Part shown: positions 47,037 through 59,003 of the stretch, one piece after another
Position numbering within the stretch: position 1 is the first letter of the stretch
Layout of the letters: every line of letters starts with the position of its first letter
Assembly: GCA_038093515.1 (NCBI GenBank)
Contig: JBBPSI010000022.1
Span: 1 to 64,000 of the forward strand
Length of the DNA stretch: 64,000 nucleotides
Origin: Butyriboletus loyo
Lineage: Eukaryota > Basidiomycota > Agaricomycetes > Boletales > Boletaceae
Direction: 5' to 3'
Program-made: the position numbers and the translations under genes
Notes under the pieces: model-generated
Seen by the model: the letters and a program-made list of their open reading frames with translations, nothing else
Databases searched by the model: none
Told to the model about the DNA's origin: nothing

Positions 47037-49003
47037 ATGGAACCGAACGCATCTTCTTCAATATCTTCGGTACGCATAAAAAAGGTCCGTTGCTTCAGCC
47101 AAGCTTCAGCGCCATGTTGTTTGCTTATGAAATACATGTTCCATAGCGAAAGCTTGACGATGCCATCCGTACTCTGGACGGAGCTATTGTATCCCCATCT
47201 CTAGCTTCTGCCACCGAGAGACCAACACCATCGAAACGGCCCCATCGTGCTCGCTCGGTGTACTCTGCATTGGCAAAATTTGGCGCAACGTCGAAAGAAC
47301 GATCGCAACCTTCATCCAGGTTAGTTCCTTGGCGTAAAAGAGATATTACACCTCTGAAATGCCGTCCGCGTCTTCCAGCGGTGCACCCGCAATAGACGTC
47401 TCAAAAAGCGCGCCTCATCTTGCCGCAATTCTTGCACGATCTGTATCGCAGCTCAAACAAGTTCCTCCGTTGAACGATCTGTCGACGCCTCCTGCTCATT
47501 TCGCGTCTGAGTACAGACCTTCTTCTACGGACTCCTTCCTTTCTCGCCTTGCTACTTACAAAATTACGACATATGCCAACAAACCGCCGCAAATCGACGC
47601 CGTTGCTGCGGCGAGATCTGGCTGGATCAACGATGGAAAAGACAGGCTGGTCTGCGGAATGTGTGACGTATCTTGGATGCTTGCTGGCCGCGAGGGTATG
47701 AGCAAAGACGCTGGTAAGCAGGTGGGTGCAGCCTAGGTCAACAAACTAAGGTTCCCACCTGTAGCTAGCGCATTGATCGAGAAACAACGTGTTTCTCTCG
47801 TACAAATGCACAAGGATGGATGTCCCTGGAAAGCCAGACAGTGCGAGCGTTAGCAGCATTTGTTATCGTTTTAACGTGGGATTATGACATTTCCGTTTTT
47901 TAGCCTCAGTCTATCGGGTACATCTCCAGACGCCTACTGCAATGGTCCGCGAATTGAGAGCCACAGCGCTATCGCTCGAACCCATACTCGCCAATGTGGT
48001 CATTAAGCATCCACTTGTACGTTTGGTTCTTTTACTTTTTTACAGGCCGTCTCCTGATAGGGATGTTTAGACTCCCTCACAACTAAGTTCTCTACGTTCT
48101 ATCTTCTCTGCAGCTGTATCCGAAAGCTGGGCATCAGAACGCGAGTCCGCCATAGACGTCGACGAGACCACTCATCCCGTAGTCCCCTCAGACAATGCTA
48201 TCATCGTCGCCCTCCTTGGGTGGGGTCCAGCGCCAACTGTAACATGCAGTGAGTACCGCCGCACATCCTCTTTGTCTATTTCACGCGGGGCGTCATACGG
48301 TCCTTCCGCTTCTATGCCTCCGACCCCATCACTTTCGCGTGCCAGCTCCGTCTCGAGCCACTTCCGAGAGCGGGCGAGCACACCAATACCCTCCGCTTCA
48401 CCTCGGATGAGTATCTCCCAGTTCAGCATATCTCCGGATCGTGCAGGGACATCTTCGCGCATGAAAAAACCGTGGTGCAATAACACTACCGCCATTACTG
48501 TTCCTCGAGACGCCTCACTCGTGTATTGCGTCCTCTGTCAGCGGCGGGTTGGCCTTTGGGGATATTCCAGGAATGATGCAACGACGCCATTGGTACAGGA
48601 TGCGGACTCTGCACCAGCGCCTCGTGAACATCAGAAAGAGTTCGATGTGGTAAAGGAACATCGATCTTACTGTCCTTACATTGTCTGTTCGTCAGTGGTT
48701 CCTTCATTGTCGCAGTCGTCTACGGTAGACTCGCTTGGGAACGCAACGGAGGGTTGGCGAGCAGTGTTGACTGTTGTTCAACGTTATGAACTCAGCCAGC
48801 GACATCATATATCTCGGTTTCTGCCTAGGGACGATCTAAACAGCCAAGCATCATCTACGGAGTTGAAAGGAGTCGAAGCTATGGTGACCGGCGTAAAGAC
48901 TAATGGGGTGAGTATCGATGAGTCTGTTCCTTGAGCATCACTGAGACTGACTTTTACATAGGGTCGGGAATTGTTGAGATATGTCAAGGGTCTTTTAGGT
49001 TGA
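47037..49003 (+). CDS. C3HC zinc-finger protein (NIPA/Rsm1-like)
   Basis: Seven exons (47037-47069, 47147-47319, 47379-47713, 47765-47848, 47904-48016, 48071-48907, 48962-49003) encode 538 residues. The C3HC zinc finger is seen as RLVCGMCDVSW (about residue 160) with HKDGCPWKARQCE about 35 residues later, preceded by the usual FLSRLATYKITTYANKP and a Ser/Arg-rich N-terminus. A second similar module follows: SLVYCVLCQRRVGLWGY (about 397) and VKEHRSYCPYI (about 442), matching the Rsm1 region of the family. Fission yeast Rsm1 takes part in nuclear mRNA export and human NIPA is an SCF substrate adaptor, so a nuclear role is likely. A Ser/Pro-rich insert separates the two modules. Confidence 0.88.
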
Positions 49004-50051
49004 GTCCGTGCTTTGTTATCGACTGCCATGAAATAACTGGAGCATGCTGTCGTATATCATCTTGCTACCCCTCTTCATTACCTCGTATCACATTGTAGTC
49101 ACTATCTCCGGGTTGATGCGGCTGCTTATCATTTCTAACCTGCTGCCATCAAACAATTGAGATGCTCTACTTGATTACTACAAGCGGTGGATCAGGACAG
49201 TCCATCTGTGTCGTCCGCCGCCGAAGAATGATCACAAAAAAATTACTGTGAAGTTGAGTCCCGGCAGCATCCACTGACTCCAATTTCTCAGTGGTCGGGT
49301 CAGGGACGTTGTCGATGTCTAGGTATTCCCTAATTCCCTTGGACGACTCTGTGCCATTGAAGTTCAACTACTCAGTGAGTCTTTGTAATGCCCCTTATGT
49401 AAGTTTGTTGCAACCATTTGATGAGGACTTGTCCATCAGTGACAGGACTACCTCTAGTTGTCTCGAGCCTCGCCCGGATCTTGTGGACCACTGGGCCGCC
49501 TTGAGCTTTGAAAAGGGGAGAAAGTCCTGCATACGAGGAAGTCACGATATTATGGGTCTTGTGCAGCTCAATCACTGGCACCGGTTGAAGGGACTGCCAC
49601 ACGTATGGATGGATTTCGCACTATGGGTTAAGTCGGTTCTCGGGAAGATGCAGATCCACTTGGTTCAGTGCCGGAGGGACTGTTGCAACGCTCAGGATCC
49701 TGAACCCCAAAGTTGGACACGCCGATGGACGTGGTCAAACCCTCCAAACATTCCTCCATCTCTTTCTACATCTGCTGAAGCCGACTGGCATGAGCTCTGG
49801 GCATGTGGATCTGGTATAGATCCACACGTTCTACGCCGAGCTTCGTGCGAGACCCCAACAGGATAATCTTAGTTGTCTGTCCGGGACCTGCATGCCGTCG
49901 TTGAGAGTGAGTCGGGGCACTGTGGTCATGGTGCTCAGCGCTCTCCGTCAAAGGGCCATCCAGTTGTATTTGAAAGCTTCCCGTGTATACGACTACAGAC
50001 AAAAACAAGTCCGGAAACGATATGTATGCCAAAAGACTGATGGACTTCCTG
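49004..50051. other. convergent interval with one doubtful open frame
   Basis: About 1 kb between the C3HC gene and the end of the C2-domain gene. A plus-strand frame at 49291-49866 could encode 191 residues but has no recognisable domain, a Trp/Cys-rich irregular composition and overlapping frames on the other strand. It is not listed as a gene. Confidence 0.45.
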
Positions 50052-53000
50052 TCAGCGTCCCCCACTCTTAGCTGCCTTCCTCTGCCGGGACTGATCTCCA
50101 TTCGATGAGGATTCAGTGCCCAGATTGAGCTCCATGTCTAACCTTCTCGCCAATTCTCGATCAGCCTCCTCCATTCTTTTCCTCCTCTCCTCCTGTCTCC
50201 TCCTGTCTAGCTCCTCTTCGTGAGCCTGTTCACGCCTCGCGACCTCCATATCCGCCTCTTCCTGTCGTCTCCTTTCCTGTGCAACTGTCTCTTCTCGTTC
50301 AGCCTCCTCTTGCGCTTGGTGCGCGAGCGCAAAGTCCGCCTCTTCTTGCCTCCGTTTCTCTGCCTCCTCTACCTCCATCTGAGCACGCGCAAAGGCTGCA
50401 TCGGCAGCTTCTTGTTCAGCGCGTGCTCTGATACGAGCTAATTCCTCTTGCCATCTCCTTTCGGCCTCCGCTTCCTCAGCGCGCCTTCGGCGGGCCTGTT
50501 CTTCAGCTGCTCTGCGGCGCCGCTCTGCCTCTTCATGTTCGCGTTGGATTCGCTCTTCCTCTTGCTTTCTGCACTCTTCCTCCTCTCGTCTCCTGCGTTC
50601 TTCCTCCTCCCTTCTTCTGCGTTCTTCCTCTTCCCGCATCTGACGCTCCTCCTCCCTTCTCCTGCGTTCCTCCTCCTCTCGCACCCGGCGGTCTTCTTCC
50701 CTTCTTCTGCGGTCTTCCTCCCTTCTTCTGAGTTCTTCCTCTTCCTCTTCCCGTCTCCTCTCCTCTTCCTCTTCCCTTCTTCTGAGCTGTTCCTCCTCTC
50801 GTCTCCTTTGCTCTCCTTCCTCTTGCGTCTTGCGCTGTTCCTCCTCCTGTCTGCTGCGTTCCACTTCTTGTTGCCTCAAGTGTTCCTCCTCCTCCTGTCT
50901 GCTGCGTTCCACTTCTTGTTGCCTCAAGTGTTCCTCCTCCTCCATCCACTGCCTACATTCTTTTCCTTCATGCACTCCTTGCTCATCGGTATCCTCGAGC
51001 TGCTCCAGCTGTTCCTGTTCCTCCTCCTCAACTTCCTTGCTTCGTTCCTCAGCTGTTTGATTTCGGGTCACGTCTTCTAGAGTCCCCCTTACCTCCTCCC
51101 GCACCACGGTCCCTGCTTCCGCAACAGCAACAGGCTCAGCCTCATTTCGCCCTTCCTCTATTTGTCTTTTTCTGACAAATTCTTCTGTGCTGGCAGCAGA
51201 TGTGGTATTTAAGACTATTTGAGGGGGTAGTGGTGTAGCAGTCGGTGGCTGAAGCAAAGGAGTAACAGGCGTAACACCCCGCGGCAAGGACGGGGGTGGA
51301 GGATTCGGTCCCTGGCTTGGTATTGAGGATTGTACCGGCGTCTGCGAAGGCTGCGCAACGGAGACTGGGATGGAAGAGTCTTTTCCACCTTGGCTATACA
51401 GCAATGGAGGCGGCGGCGGCGGCGGTAGAAGGGGTGAGAAAGGCTGGTAAGGTAGCTGAGGGGCATATGGCTGGGGAGTCTGTGACTGAACCAATGGTGG
51501 AGGGGGAGGAACTGCGAAGTACGGTTGCTGCGGCTGTGGAGTCTAGGGACGTAAATGAGGCGGAACCATTGGTAGCGGTAAGAGGGGTGAACTCACGGCT
51601 TGAGAGTACAGTGGTGGTTGCTGTGGTGGTGTAACAGGGGATTGGTTGCTCGGGGGTAAGCCTGGGTATTGGTGCTGTTGGTATGGCTGTGGGACTCGGG
51701 GAGGATGCGGTGCCTGAAGGTGTTGAGGATGGTACTGTTGTTGTTGTTGGGGTGGTGGAAGATATTGCTGTTGCTTTGGCGGTAAATAAGGTTGCTGGTG
51801 GGGAGGGTGCTGTCGTTGCTGTGGGTATGGCGGTTGTTGCTGTTGCTGCTGGGTACTTTGCGGTTGAGGATACGTTTCAGGTGATGAGAGAGGCATTGAA
51901 GCCGGAGGTCCGCTAGAGTATTGGGTGTATTGCTGGTGGTGAGACGGAGGCTGTCCAGGTGGCGTATGGGGAGACTGAAGAGGAATCGGGGGTTGAGGTG
52001 AAGAGAGCGTTCGCGGATAGCCTTGTGGTTGAACGGGTACGTAGGCTTGCGAATTTGGCTGCATGTAGACTGAGCTAGGAGGTCCGTAGGGGAAAGAATC
52101 GTAATCCCCGGGTGCATGAACACCCTGCGGTTCACGTTCCTGAGCAGGCCCCAGTGGAGGACTGAATGGGGTGGGAAACGCCAGAGGGGGATGATCTTCA
52201 ACATGTTCGTCTACAAAAATAGAGGGCGTTAAACCAACCCTTGCCCCAGTCGTGGATGTTATTTCGGGAGAATAGGATTGCACAGGGGTCTGCAAATGAG
52301 AAAATGGTGGTAGAGATGCTGCATGCAGGGCAGGTATGTCGCTCAGAGATCTGCGAGGCTGGTCAGAAAGTATCTCGGGAGGTGGATGACCCGTGCTTAT
52401 CACCCGGTTCCGACTCTGTGGTGGCATGGGCCTCGGGCCGCTGCGCCCTCCTGGATGAAGGGCGGCAGGGAGCGGGAGTTTATGGTTATTTCCAGAGCCA
52501 ACATCATGATCAGTTGGGTCACTGTCATCCGGAAGTGGCGGAAGTGAGTCGCCCCGGTGTTTTACAGCGACCACAGAAGTAGCACCCCCATTCGGTGATG
52601 CTTGTCTGGGTGCCTGGCTCTGGGGGCCGTGTGCGGGGATCAATGAGGACGGTATCTGGCTACCGGTTGGGGACGGTTGACTTGGTTTTCTTTCTCCAGC
52701 GACAGGGGAACCCCCGGGCTGCGGGGATGCACTGGTTGAAGTCGACTTTGGGGTCGATTGTCGACCTTGCGTATAATATGCAGCGGGACGCGCAAGTCGA
52801 TCGGATGGGCCAAGTTTTGAATGACGACGCGTCAAAGGTGGCGGAGAATTTGCATAGAAAGTCATCTCAAGATAAATCTCTCCCCTAGCACCTGCCGAAG
52901 TCTCAAGAGGGACCCATTCTAAAGACAATCCTCGTCACCTGCGATAGATCGTTCGACTGAGAGGTCGATTACATACCGTCGAACTCCCCTGTTTTGAGAG

Positions 53001-53304
53001 TTTCCTCGATGTCCACTGCCCCCTTTCCCAGAAGTATATCGTCGCCTCGCTGTTCATCCTTGTAACAAGATATCTCCAAGATCCTGTTCACTTTATCTTT
53101 CCCCACGTCGGCAAGGACTGGAAACCGGAACTCGTCGTCCCATACCGGATGTTGGCCGCCCTTCGGATCGACTTTGGTTCGTTTTGTTAGACCAGAGAGG
53201 GATGCTTGGGCATAGGGATTCTGTTTGTAAAACGAGGGCTGGTGAAGATGCTGGGCCTTCAACACGACGACGACGAGGGTGCCAATCCCCTTTTGCTGGG
53301 ACAT
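50052..53304 (-). CDS. C2-domain, Pro/Gln-rich, coiled-coil protein (Fic1/Inn1-like)
   Basis: Three exons (52977-53304, 51597-52918, 50052-51542) encode 1046 residues. Residues 1-130 form a C2 domain: IGTLVVVVLKAQHL, NPYAQASLSGLTKRTKV, HPVWDDEFRFPV, GEIYLEMTFYA. About 500 residues of Pro-, Ser- and Gln-rich sequence follow, with many PxxP motifs and glutamine runs. The C-terminal third (about 690-1020) is a highly charged Glu/Arg coiled coil made of REEE repeats. N-terminal C2 plus PxxP region is the layout of cytokinesis proteins Inn1 (budding yeast) and Fic1 (fission yeast), which bind SH3 domains of Hof1/Cdc15 at the division site; these are much shorter and lack the coil. A role in septation is inference. 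Confidence 0.8.
50838..50932. repeat. 48-bp tandem duplication in coiled coil
   Basis: Within the coiled-coil part of the C2-domain protein, the unit encoding HLRQQEVERSRQEEE is present twice in a row with near-identical bases. This is a recent in-frame duplication that lengthens the coil without breaking frame. Confidence 0.8.
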
Positions 53305-53982
53305 GATCGCTTCAAGTTAAAGCCTGTAGATGTCGGACAACCGGATATAAGTCTTCAAGTTGTTGCTGAATTGGTACGTTAGTGATCAAGATTGCTGAGT
53401 TGGACGGTAGAACATTGACAGCATGAAGAATGAATTGGTAATGATACTATGACTTGGGCTGTGACGGCAGTGGACTATGGCAAAATTACAAATGTCAATC
53501 TATAGTGGGGAGCTCAGTCTTTATTGGCCCTCTCGTAACATTCCTACCAATATCTACGCGAAGGTTATGGATGGAGTTGATTGCACGGTGTGCACCTAAG
53601 CGTAAATTCTTAGATCTTATCGACTTTCTGACTTTGAACATGCACTTGCATTGCACCGAGACAAGAAATCCCAAAAAAACTATGAAGCACCTGGTAGGCT
53701 CGCACTTGTAATTGATTCAATACAGAGAGGATATCTGCAGGTGTGATGCAAGACTTATTGCACATTCTGTGGAATGGAGCTCTGCAGCACAGCATGGTAA
53801 CCGGAGGTGTAACAACAGAGCTTTGAATAATCTCAACATTCTGAGCTCGGCATTGAGCTTGTTCAAATTTGTAGTACATTACATGTACTTACACCATCGG
53901 TCATGGGCAAGCATGATCAGGTCGAGGAAGTAATAGATTTCGAAAAACTACCGACTGGATGAGTGCCGAATACACTGTATAA
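53305..53982. other. intergenic region
   Basis: 678 bp between the C2-domain gene start and the end of DBP6. Only short open frames without domains; the promoter of the C2-domain gene should be at its left end. Confidence 0.5.
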
Positions 53983-56495
53983 CTATCGGGCATACACGTC
54001 TCTCAGCTTGCACAGTGCCGCCTGGAAGAACAATCATCAGCCATCTCAAACGCCGATTCATAACCTAGATCCTACCTGATAGTTTCCCAAGAGGGGCTGA
54101 ATTTCACTCTGAGAGACCTTCATCCTCTTCACTTTCTGTAGATGATGATGTTCTTTCAGCATCGCCTTGAAGTACCGCGCCTATAGAGGTTCAGTCTCGT
54201 GTCCCTCTTGATACCATGCCTGTCCACTTACCTCCTGTTCTTCCACCAATGTCCACGCATCACCGTCCCGTCCCGCTCGAGCAGTCCGCCCAACACGGTG
54301 AACGTATTTCCTCATATCAACTGGCGTATCATAGCTCACGACATGAGAAACATGGCTGATGTCAATCCCTCTTGAGATTAAATCAGAACAAATCAGACTA
54401 TTCATTAACGAGGTGAGATCACTATCACGTTGCGAGTAGTGCAGAGCTTACACGTGGACCTCTTGTGCCTTGAATTTTTCGAGAATTGTTTTTCGTTCAC
54501 CTGCTGGGAGGTCGCTCGAGTATGCGCGAACTGTAATGCGAACACGTTCCGACGTTCTTAGCTCTTCAAAGCACTCAAGCAAGAAGACAAGGCGGTTCGT
54601 GGATTCCGACGATTTAGTGAAAATCAAAGCGTTGCGAACATTGTGCTTGTGGAGAAGGTGAAGCAACATGAGCGGTTTTTGCGATGGTTCACAAACAACC
54701 ATATGCTCCTAACCTACAGAATTTAATCGAAAACAAATATCAGCAGGCTCAAGACTCACCGTCAAAGTGGTTGGCATGGCAAATCGTTCAGAAATGAGGT
54801 GCGACGGAGCGTCATCAGATTCAGTTTGACTCTGGACAACGAAATACTTCGGATCTCGTAGACCAAGAGACGCCAGTTTGCCGGGATCTCGGGTGAGTGT
54901 CGCAGAGAATAACAGCTTTTGGCATGAAAATTTTCTTCGCTCGCCGACATCAACTTGACAATATCCGCGATGCTCCAGATCTAAGCAGGCAGGCGCAAGA
55001 GAATCGCAATTTGGTAAGAGACCTGTGTCTTCCGATGTCAATTTGCTTTCCAGGAAAATACTCTGCGAAGGTTTCCGATGAATAGCGGCAAGCACCTGAG
55101 CTAGCCAATCTTGGAATGATTGAGAGAGCAAACGGTCAGCTTCATCAATGACCTGGGTACGTTCTATTGAGAAATGTAGACATCAACTATCAATATACTC
55201 ATACCAAAAAGCGAAGGTGTTGCAACGAAAAGTTGGGTGTTCCATTGAGGTGATCTATTAGCCGACCTGGAGTGCATATCAAGATATCCACTTTGCTTGA
55301 ACCCCCAAGCAACCTACAAAACAGAAGGGGGTTAATTAACGTCACCCCAACGACAAGGAAAATCTACCCAGGATCAATCTCGGAGACCAACTGTGCTTGT
55401 TCATGAGCAAATGAATGTTGGCCTGTGGCCGTGCCGATCTAGCAAAGGTGGTCAGAGAGGCAATGATCGCGATATGCTAAAATTTAAGCCACTTTTAAGC
55501 CACGGCCTTTACTGACAGCCTCGAATGTTTCTCTGACCTGCGTGACAAGGTCACGAGTGGGCAGAATAATTAAGGCACGCAGCCTGGTGACGATTCTGTT
55601 TGATAAAACCTATAGCATCACGAACCTCAGTGATTCCCAGTAACATTGATAATACTAGCCTCACCTCTAGTATGGGAAGGACGTATGCAAGGGTTTTCCC
55701 ACTCCCCGTTGGCGCAGAAACGCATACATCATGAGGAGGAGAGTACGGTGTATACAGCGACCGACTATGGTAGATGAGGAAAGGCAGAAGAATGGTCTGT
55801 ACTGCAGGTCAGATCATCAGTGCCAGAAGCCGGAGGTCATGTAATCAGCCCCTGACCAGCAAAAAGTTCACTAATACCAAGGTCAAGCAAGCGCCTTCGT
55901 GTCTTCGAGCTGAGACCTGTGTCATGGTCTTGTGCGGCTGTTGAGAGAGGTGTTACAGCGGCAGGGTTGATAGCCTTTGCGTGTACAAGAGCCTTGTCGA
56001 TCCCTTGCATAGAAAGCAGATATTTGGGTGGTGCATTGGGCACCGTCGGCGAAGGAAATGATGGTAGAGCGCCTGATAGGTTTGCTAGAGGTCTTGGGAC
56101 GCCAGGGGGTTCCTTGTTCCCTGAGTCGCATATTTCTCCAGAGTCGCCGACATCTGAATTTGGTCCCTCCCCAGCAGCTCTTCGCCTTTTCTTGGGGGGC
56201 TGAATGGAGGCGGCCCTCTTTTCGCTCGTGCCGTCAACCTCATGTGCGATTCCCTCTTCGTCATCGTGATTCCCCTCGTCCCCTTCAGATTCTGAACTTG
56301 TTTGGGAAGCATCCCCGGGTTTCCGAGGTGCTGGAAACTTTCGTGCCTTTCTCCGAAGTTTTTTGCGCTTCAGGTACCTGGCCTTTGCCTTGGTCTTCGG
56401 TATTTCAGCACTTGAAACTGAGACATGACATGACCACCAGCATGCATGCTTACTTTTGACACTCCAGCTTTGATCAGCTGAGGACCCTCTGCCAT
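53983..56495 (-). CDS. DBP6: DEAD-box RNA helicase Dbp6 (ribosome biogenesis)
   Basis: Eleven exons (56454-56495, 55857-56394, 55665-55801, 55493-55609, 55368-55438, 55205-55313, 54760-55152, 54452-54708, 54232-54397, 54076-54180, 53983-54021) give 657 residues. A basic/acidic N-terminus (KARYLKRKKLRRKARK, then Glu/Asp-rich and KKRRRAA) precedes the core: LDLGISELFAVQ, Walker A APTGSGKT, PTRDLVTQV, TPGRLIDHL, DEAD in VIDEADRLLSQSF, SAT in LLFSATLTRDPGKL, ALIFTKSSEST, CSDLISRGIDI and HRVGRTARAG. The order of inserts and the SFQDWL and RDPGKL signatures match Dbp6/DDX51, a nucleolar helicase for early 60S subunit assembly. The second exon start at 56394 is chosen because nearer AG sites break the frame. 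Divergent from snurportin. Confidence 0.92.
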
Positions 56496-56807
56496 ACTAT
56501 ACAATCTGTTGGCCGGCCCCGGAGTCAGAGAGCAGAGGTAAATACGTATTACCGAGAAAGGAGCACTGTATTTCTAAGTTACACTTACAGTACCCTGACA
56601 CACGGCATGTAAAATTTCCGGATTATAATTTTTGATTGTGTCAAACTCAGCAAATGATATGGGTTGACCACGAGCTGGGTTGTGGTGACATGGGTCAGGC
56701 TTTGACTCAGGGCTTGAGCCCGAACCAACTTGTGGCATGTCATTGTTCTGGTCATCACTGGACTCGTGTTTGGCATTGACGATTGACTGATCTTATCCAG
56801 TAGAATC
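56496..56807. other. divergent promoter region, DBP6 / snurportin
   Basis: 312 bp between two start codons on opposite strands, presumably a shared bidirectional promoter. No TATA box is clear, in keeping with housekeeping genes. Confidence 0.5.
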
Positions 56808-58426
56808 ATGTTCGCGCACCCTGCTGACAGAAGATCAACATACAAAGCCCCGCCCACGACGTTCACCGACAAGCTGGTGTCACAAGAGGCTCGACGCGAA
56901 AAGGTCAACCGTTATGTTCCAACTCAGTTGCTTCATCCTAGCTAACAGGGATGCCTACACCGTTATGTAGGCTCTAGAAGAACAAAAGCGGGTGCGTGAA
57001 ATTACGTCGAGCCCATCAGCGTACCGATTTCTCATGTGTTCGCCGTTTGGTATAGCGAAGGGCTCAGAAATTCGACTCATCCAGACAGCTTGATGCATTC
57101 GCCCATCTAAGTCTCGGGGCATCTGACGACGAGGGTGACGAGGACATCGACGAAGAACCTCAAGTGATAAGAGAAGGGATAGCAAATCGCGCATCCCTTG
57201 CAGGCACATCAGGCTTATCTAGTGCTCCTGTTGCACCCAAGGCAGATGATGGCAGCCATCCGAAAAAGAAGCGTAGCAAAAATAAACGGAGGCGGGAAAA
57301 GGGGCCTAGCAAGTGGGCAAACATGTGTATGTACGCGGAGCTCTTGGAGATGAAAGAGGAACCTGGCCTTTGGGACGACCACTCAAATGACGCAGACGAT
57401 GGTCTTCCCTCAGATCTTGAGAGAAGCTGGGTTGCAGTGGCACCCGTACCAATGGGAAAGCGATGTCTAGCAATCACTCACCAGTCAACATCGGGAGTCA
57501 TAGGAATATGTGCCAATATTCGTTCCCAATTCAGAATGATGGCACTGACTGCATCGCTCTGCAGCACCAAATACCACTCTTCGATCTCGTCTCCTGGGGA
57601 AAAAGTTACTTCCTCGCTTTCCGTCTTCGCTTCCCCCACTAACAATATTAGATTGTATTCTCGATGTCAATTGGAGAACGAACGGGATTTTACACGTCCT
57701 TGATGTTATCAAGTGGAGAGGTCAGGACATCGCAGATTGTGAAACCCCCTTCAGGTATTCTGTGGTTCAATGACGGTCATCTCATACTCATCGAATCCAC
57801 AGGTTTTGGTGGCGAGACACTCGACTTGCTGAACTGCCAAAATTTGCACCACCTTCGACTGCGTTCTCGTTCGGTAGCTCCGCTGAGGCTCAACAATCGG
57901 CTCCACAACCAAGCTCTTACAACTTCCAGTATCCGACGTCGTTCATCCCTATTCCTTACCACACGGACACAACTTTCCCCATATTACACTCCTATATTGT
58001 ACCCCTAGCTCGCTCAACACGGAAGATCTTCGTCGATATCCCAACTTCAGCACCGTTCCAATTTCCGCCGTCCTCGGACTTTACGATGTCGATTGATTCG
58101 GGGGCTGACCACAGTGGACTGACAGCTGTGCCAGTTCACGTAACATCAGACGGACTTCTACTCTATGTTTCTCACGCAAGCTACGAAGAGGGTATAAGCC
58201 CACTGAGCTGCTGGATACCTATACGACCAGTCACTATCCCTGGAAACCAGGAAACTGGTAATACAGAACAAGAGAGCAATGGCCCATTGGATTTGTTTCA
58301 GCGGTATGTCCATGCGATTCCGGCCAGTCCTGTGTCTAATAGTCAACTTGTGGTAGACTCGTTTATCGCCGTTTATCGAGGGTGCAACAGAGCTCCGACT
58401 TGCAGTCTGAGAACATGGTCATGTAA
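56808..58426 (+). CDS. snurportin-1 (m3G-cap snRNP import adaptor)
   Basis: Six exons (56808-56903, 56971-56991, 57068-57509, 57565-57754, 57803-58303, 58357-58426) encode 439 residues. The N-terminus (RRSTYKAPPTTFTDKL, RREKALEEQKRKFDSSRQ) resembles the importin-beta-binding segment of the family. An acidic stretch and a basic KKKRSKNKRRREK tract precede KWANMCMYAELLEM, then the m3G-cap-binding fold: LERSWVAVAPVPMGKRCLA, TTLRSRLLGKKLLPRFPSSLPP, ILDCILDVNWRTNGILHVLDVIKWRGQDIADCETPFRFWWRDTR (given in pieces along exons 4-5) and DGLLLYVSHASYEEG. It carries capped U snRNPs back into the nucleus with importin-beta. The third intron uses donor GTGCCA at 57510. One exon is only 21 bases. Confidence 0.9.
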
Positions 58427-59003
58427 AACCACATAGTCAGCGACTACTTCTTTATTGGTCATCACACCCTTCGAGACTTTTACCTGTCCCGTTATTTCCT
58501 AGTGAATAACTGACGCGTGCAAACGTCGTGTGGACGGAAAACCGGAGGAGGAGAAGCATGTGTAGACTATCTGAAAGATGAAACGGTGTGGTTTTACATG
58601 ACTATGTTCTCAAACGGAAGTGGGTTGGGCACAAAGCTTAGCATGACAGCTTCGTTCAATTTTCGCGTAACGTACGAATGGAGAATACCTGCCACAGAAG
58701 GGTTTTGTGAGCAAATTCAGGAGCTGAGCTGCAAGACGAGATTGAGGAGCAGATTGAACGATGCTCGGACAAACGGCCACTAATTCATAGACATGATAAT
58801 AGACTGTACATACTCTGGTCAGGTCTACATGTGCATTACACCACTTGCAGGGCCGCAACTGCAAAATGGTACCCGTTACTGTACTAGGTATCGACTAGTG
58901 AACACCAGGTGAATACAAAGCATGATTGAATGTACAGTGATTGTCCTCGTGAAGACACAATAACCATCAAGCCAATATTATACCATTCTCACTAAACCGA
59001 AGT
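58427..59003. other. convergent intergenic region
   Basis: 577 bp between the 3' ends of snurportin and the Myb/SANT-like gene; only short frames without domains. Confidence 0.5.

Noticed and set aside
49291..49866. 191-residue plus-strand open frame
   Set aside because: No family, no splice partners and irregular composition; kept only as a note in the interval entry.
50448..51080. 210-residue Leu/Ser/Phe-rich plus-strand open frame
   Set aside because: It is the antisense of the Glu/Arg coiled coil of the C2-domain gene; its composition follows directly from that repeat.
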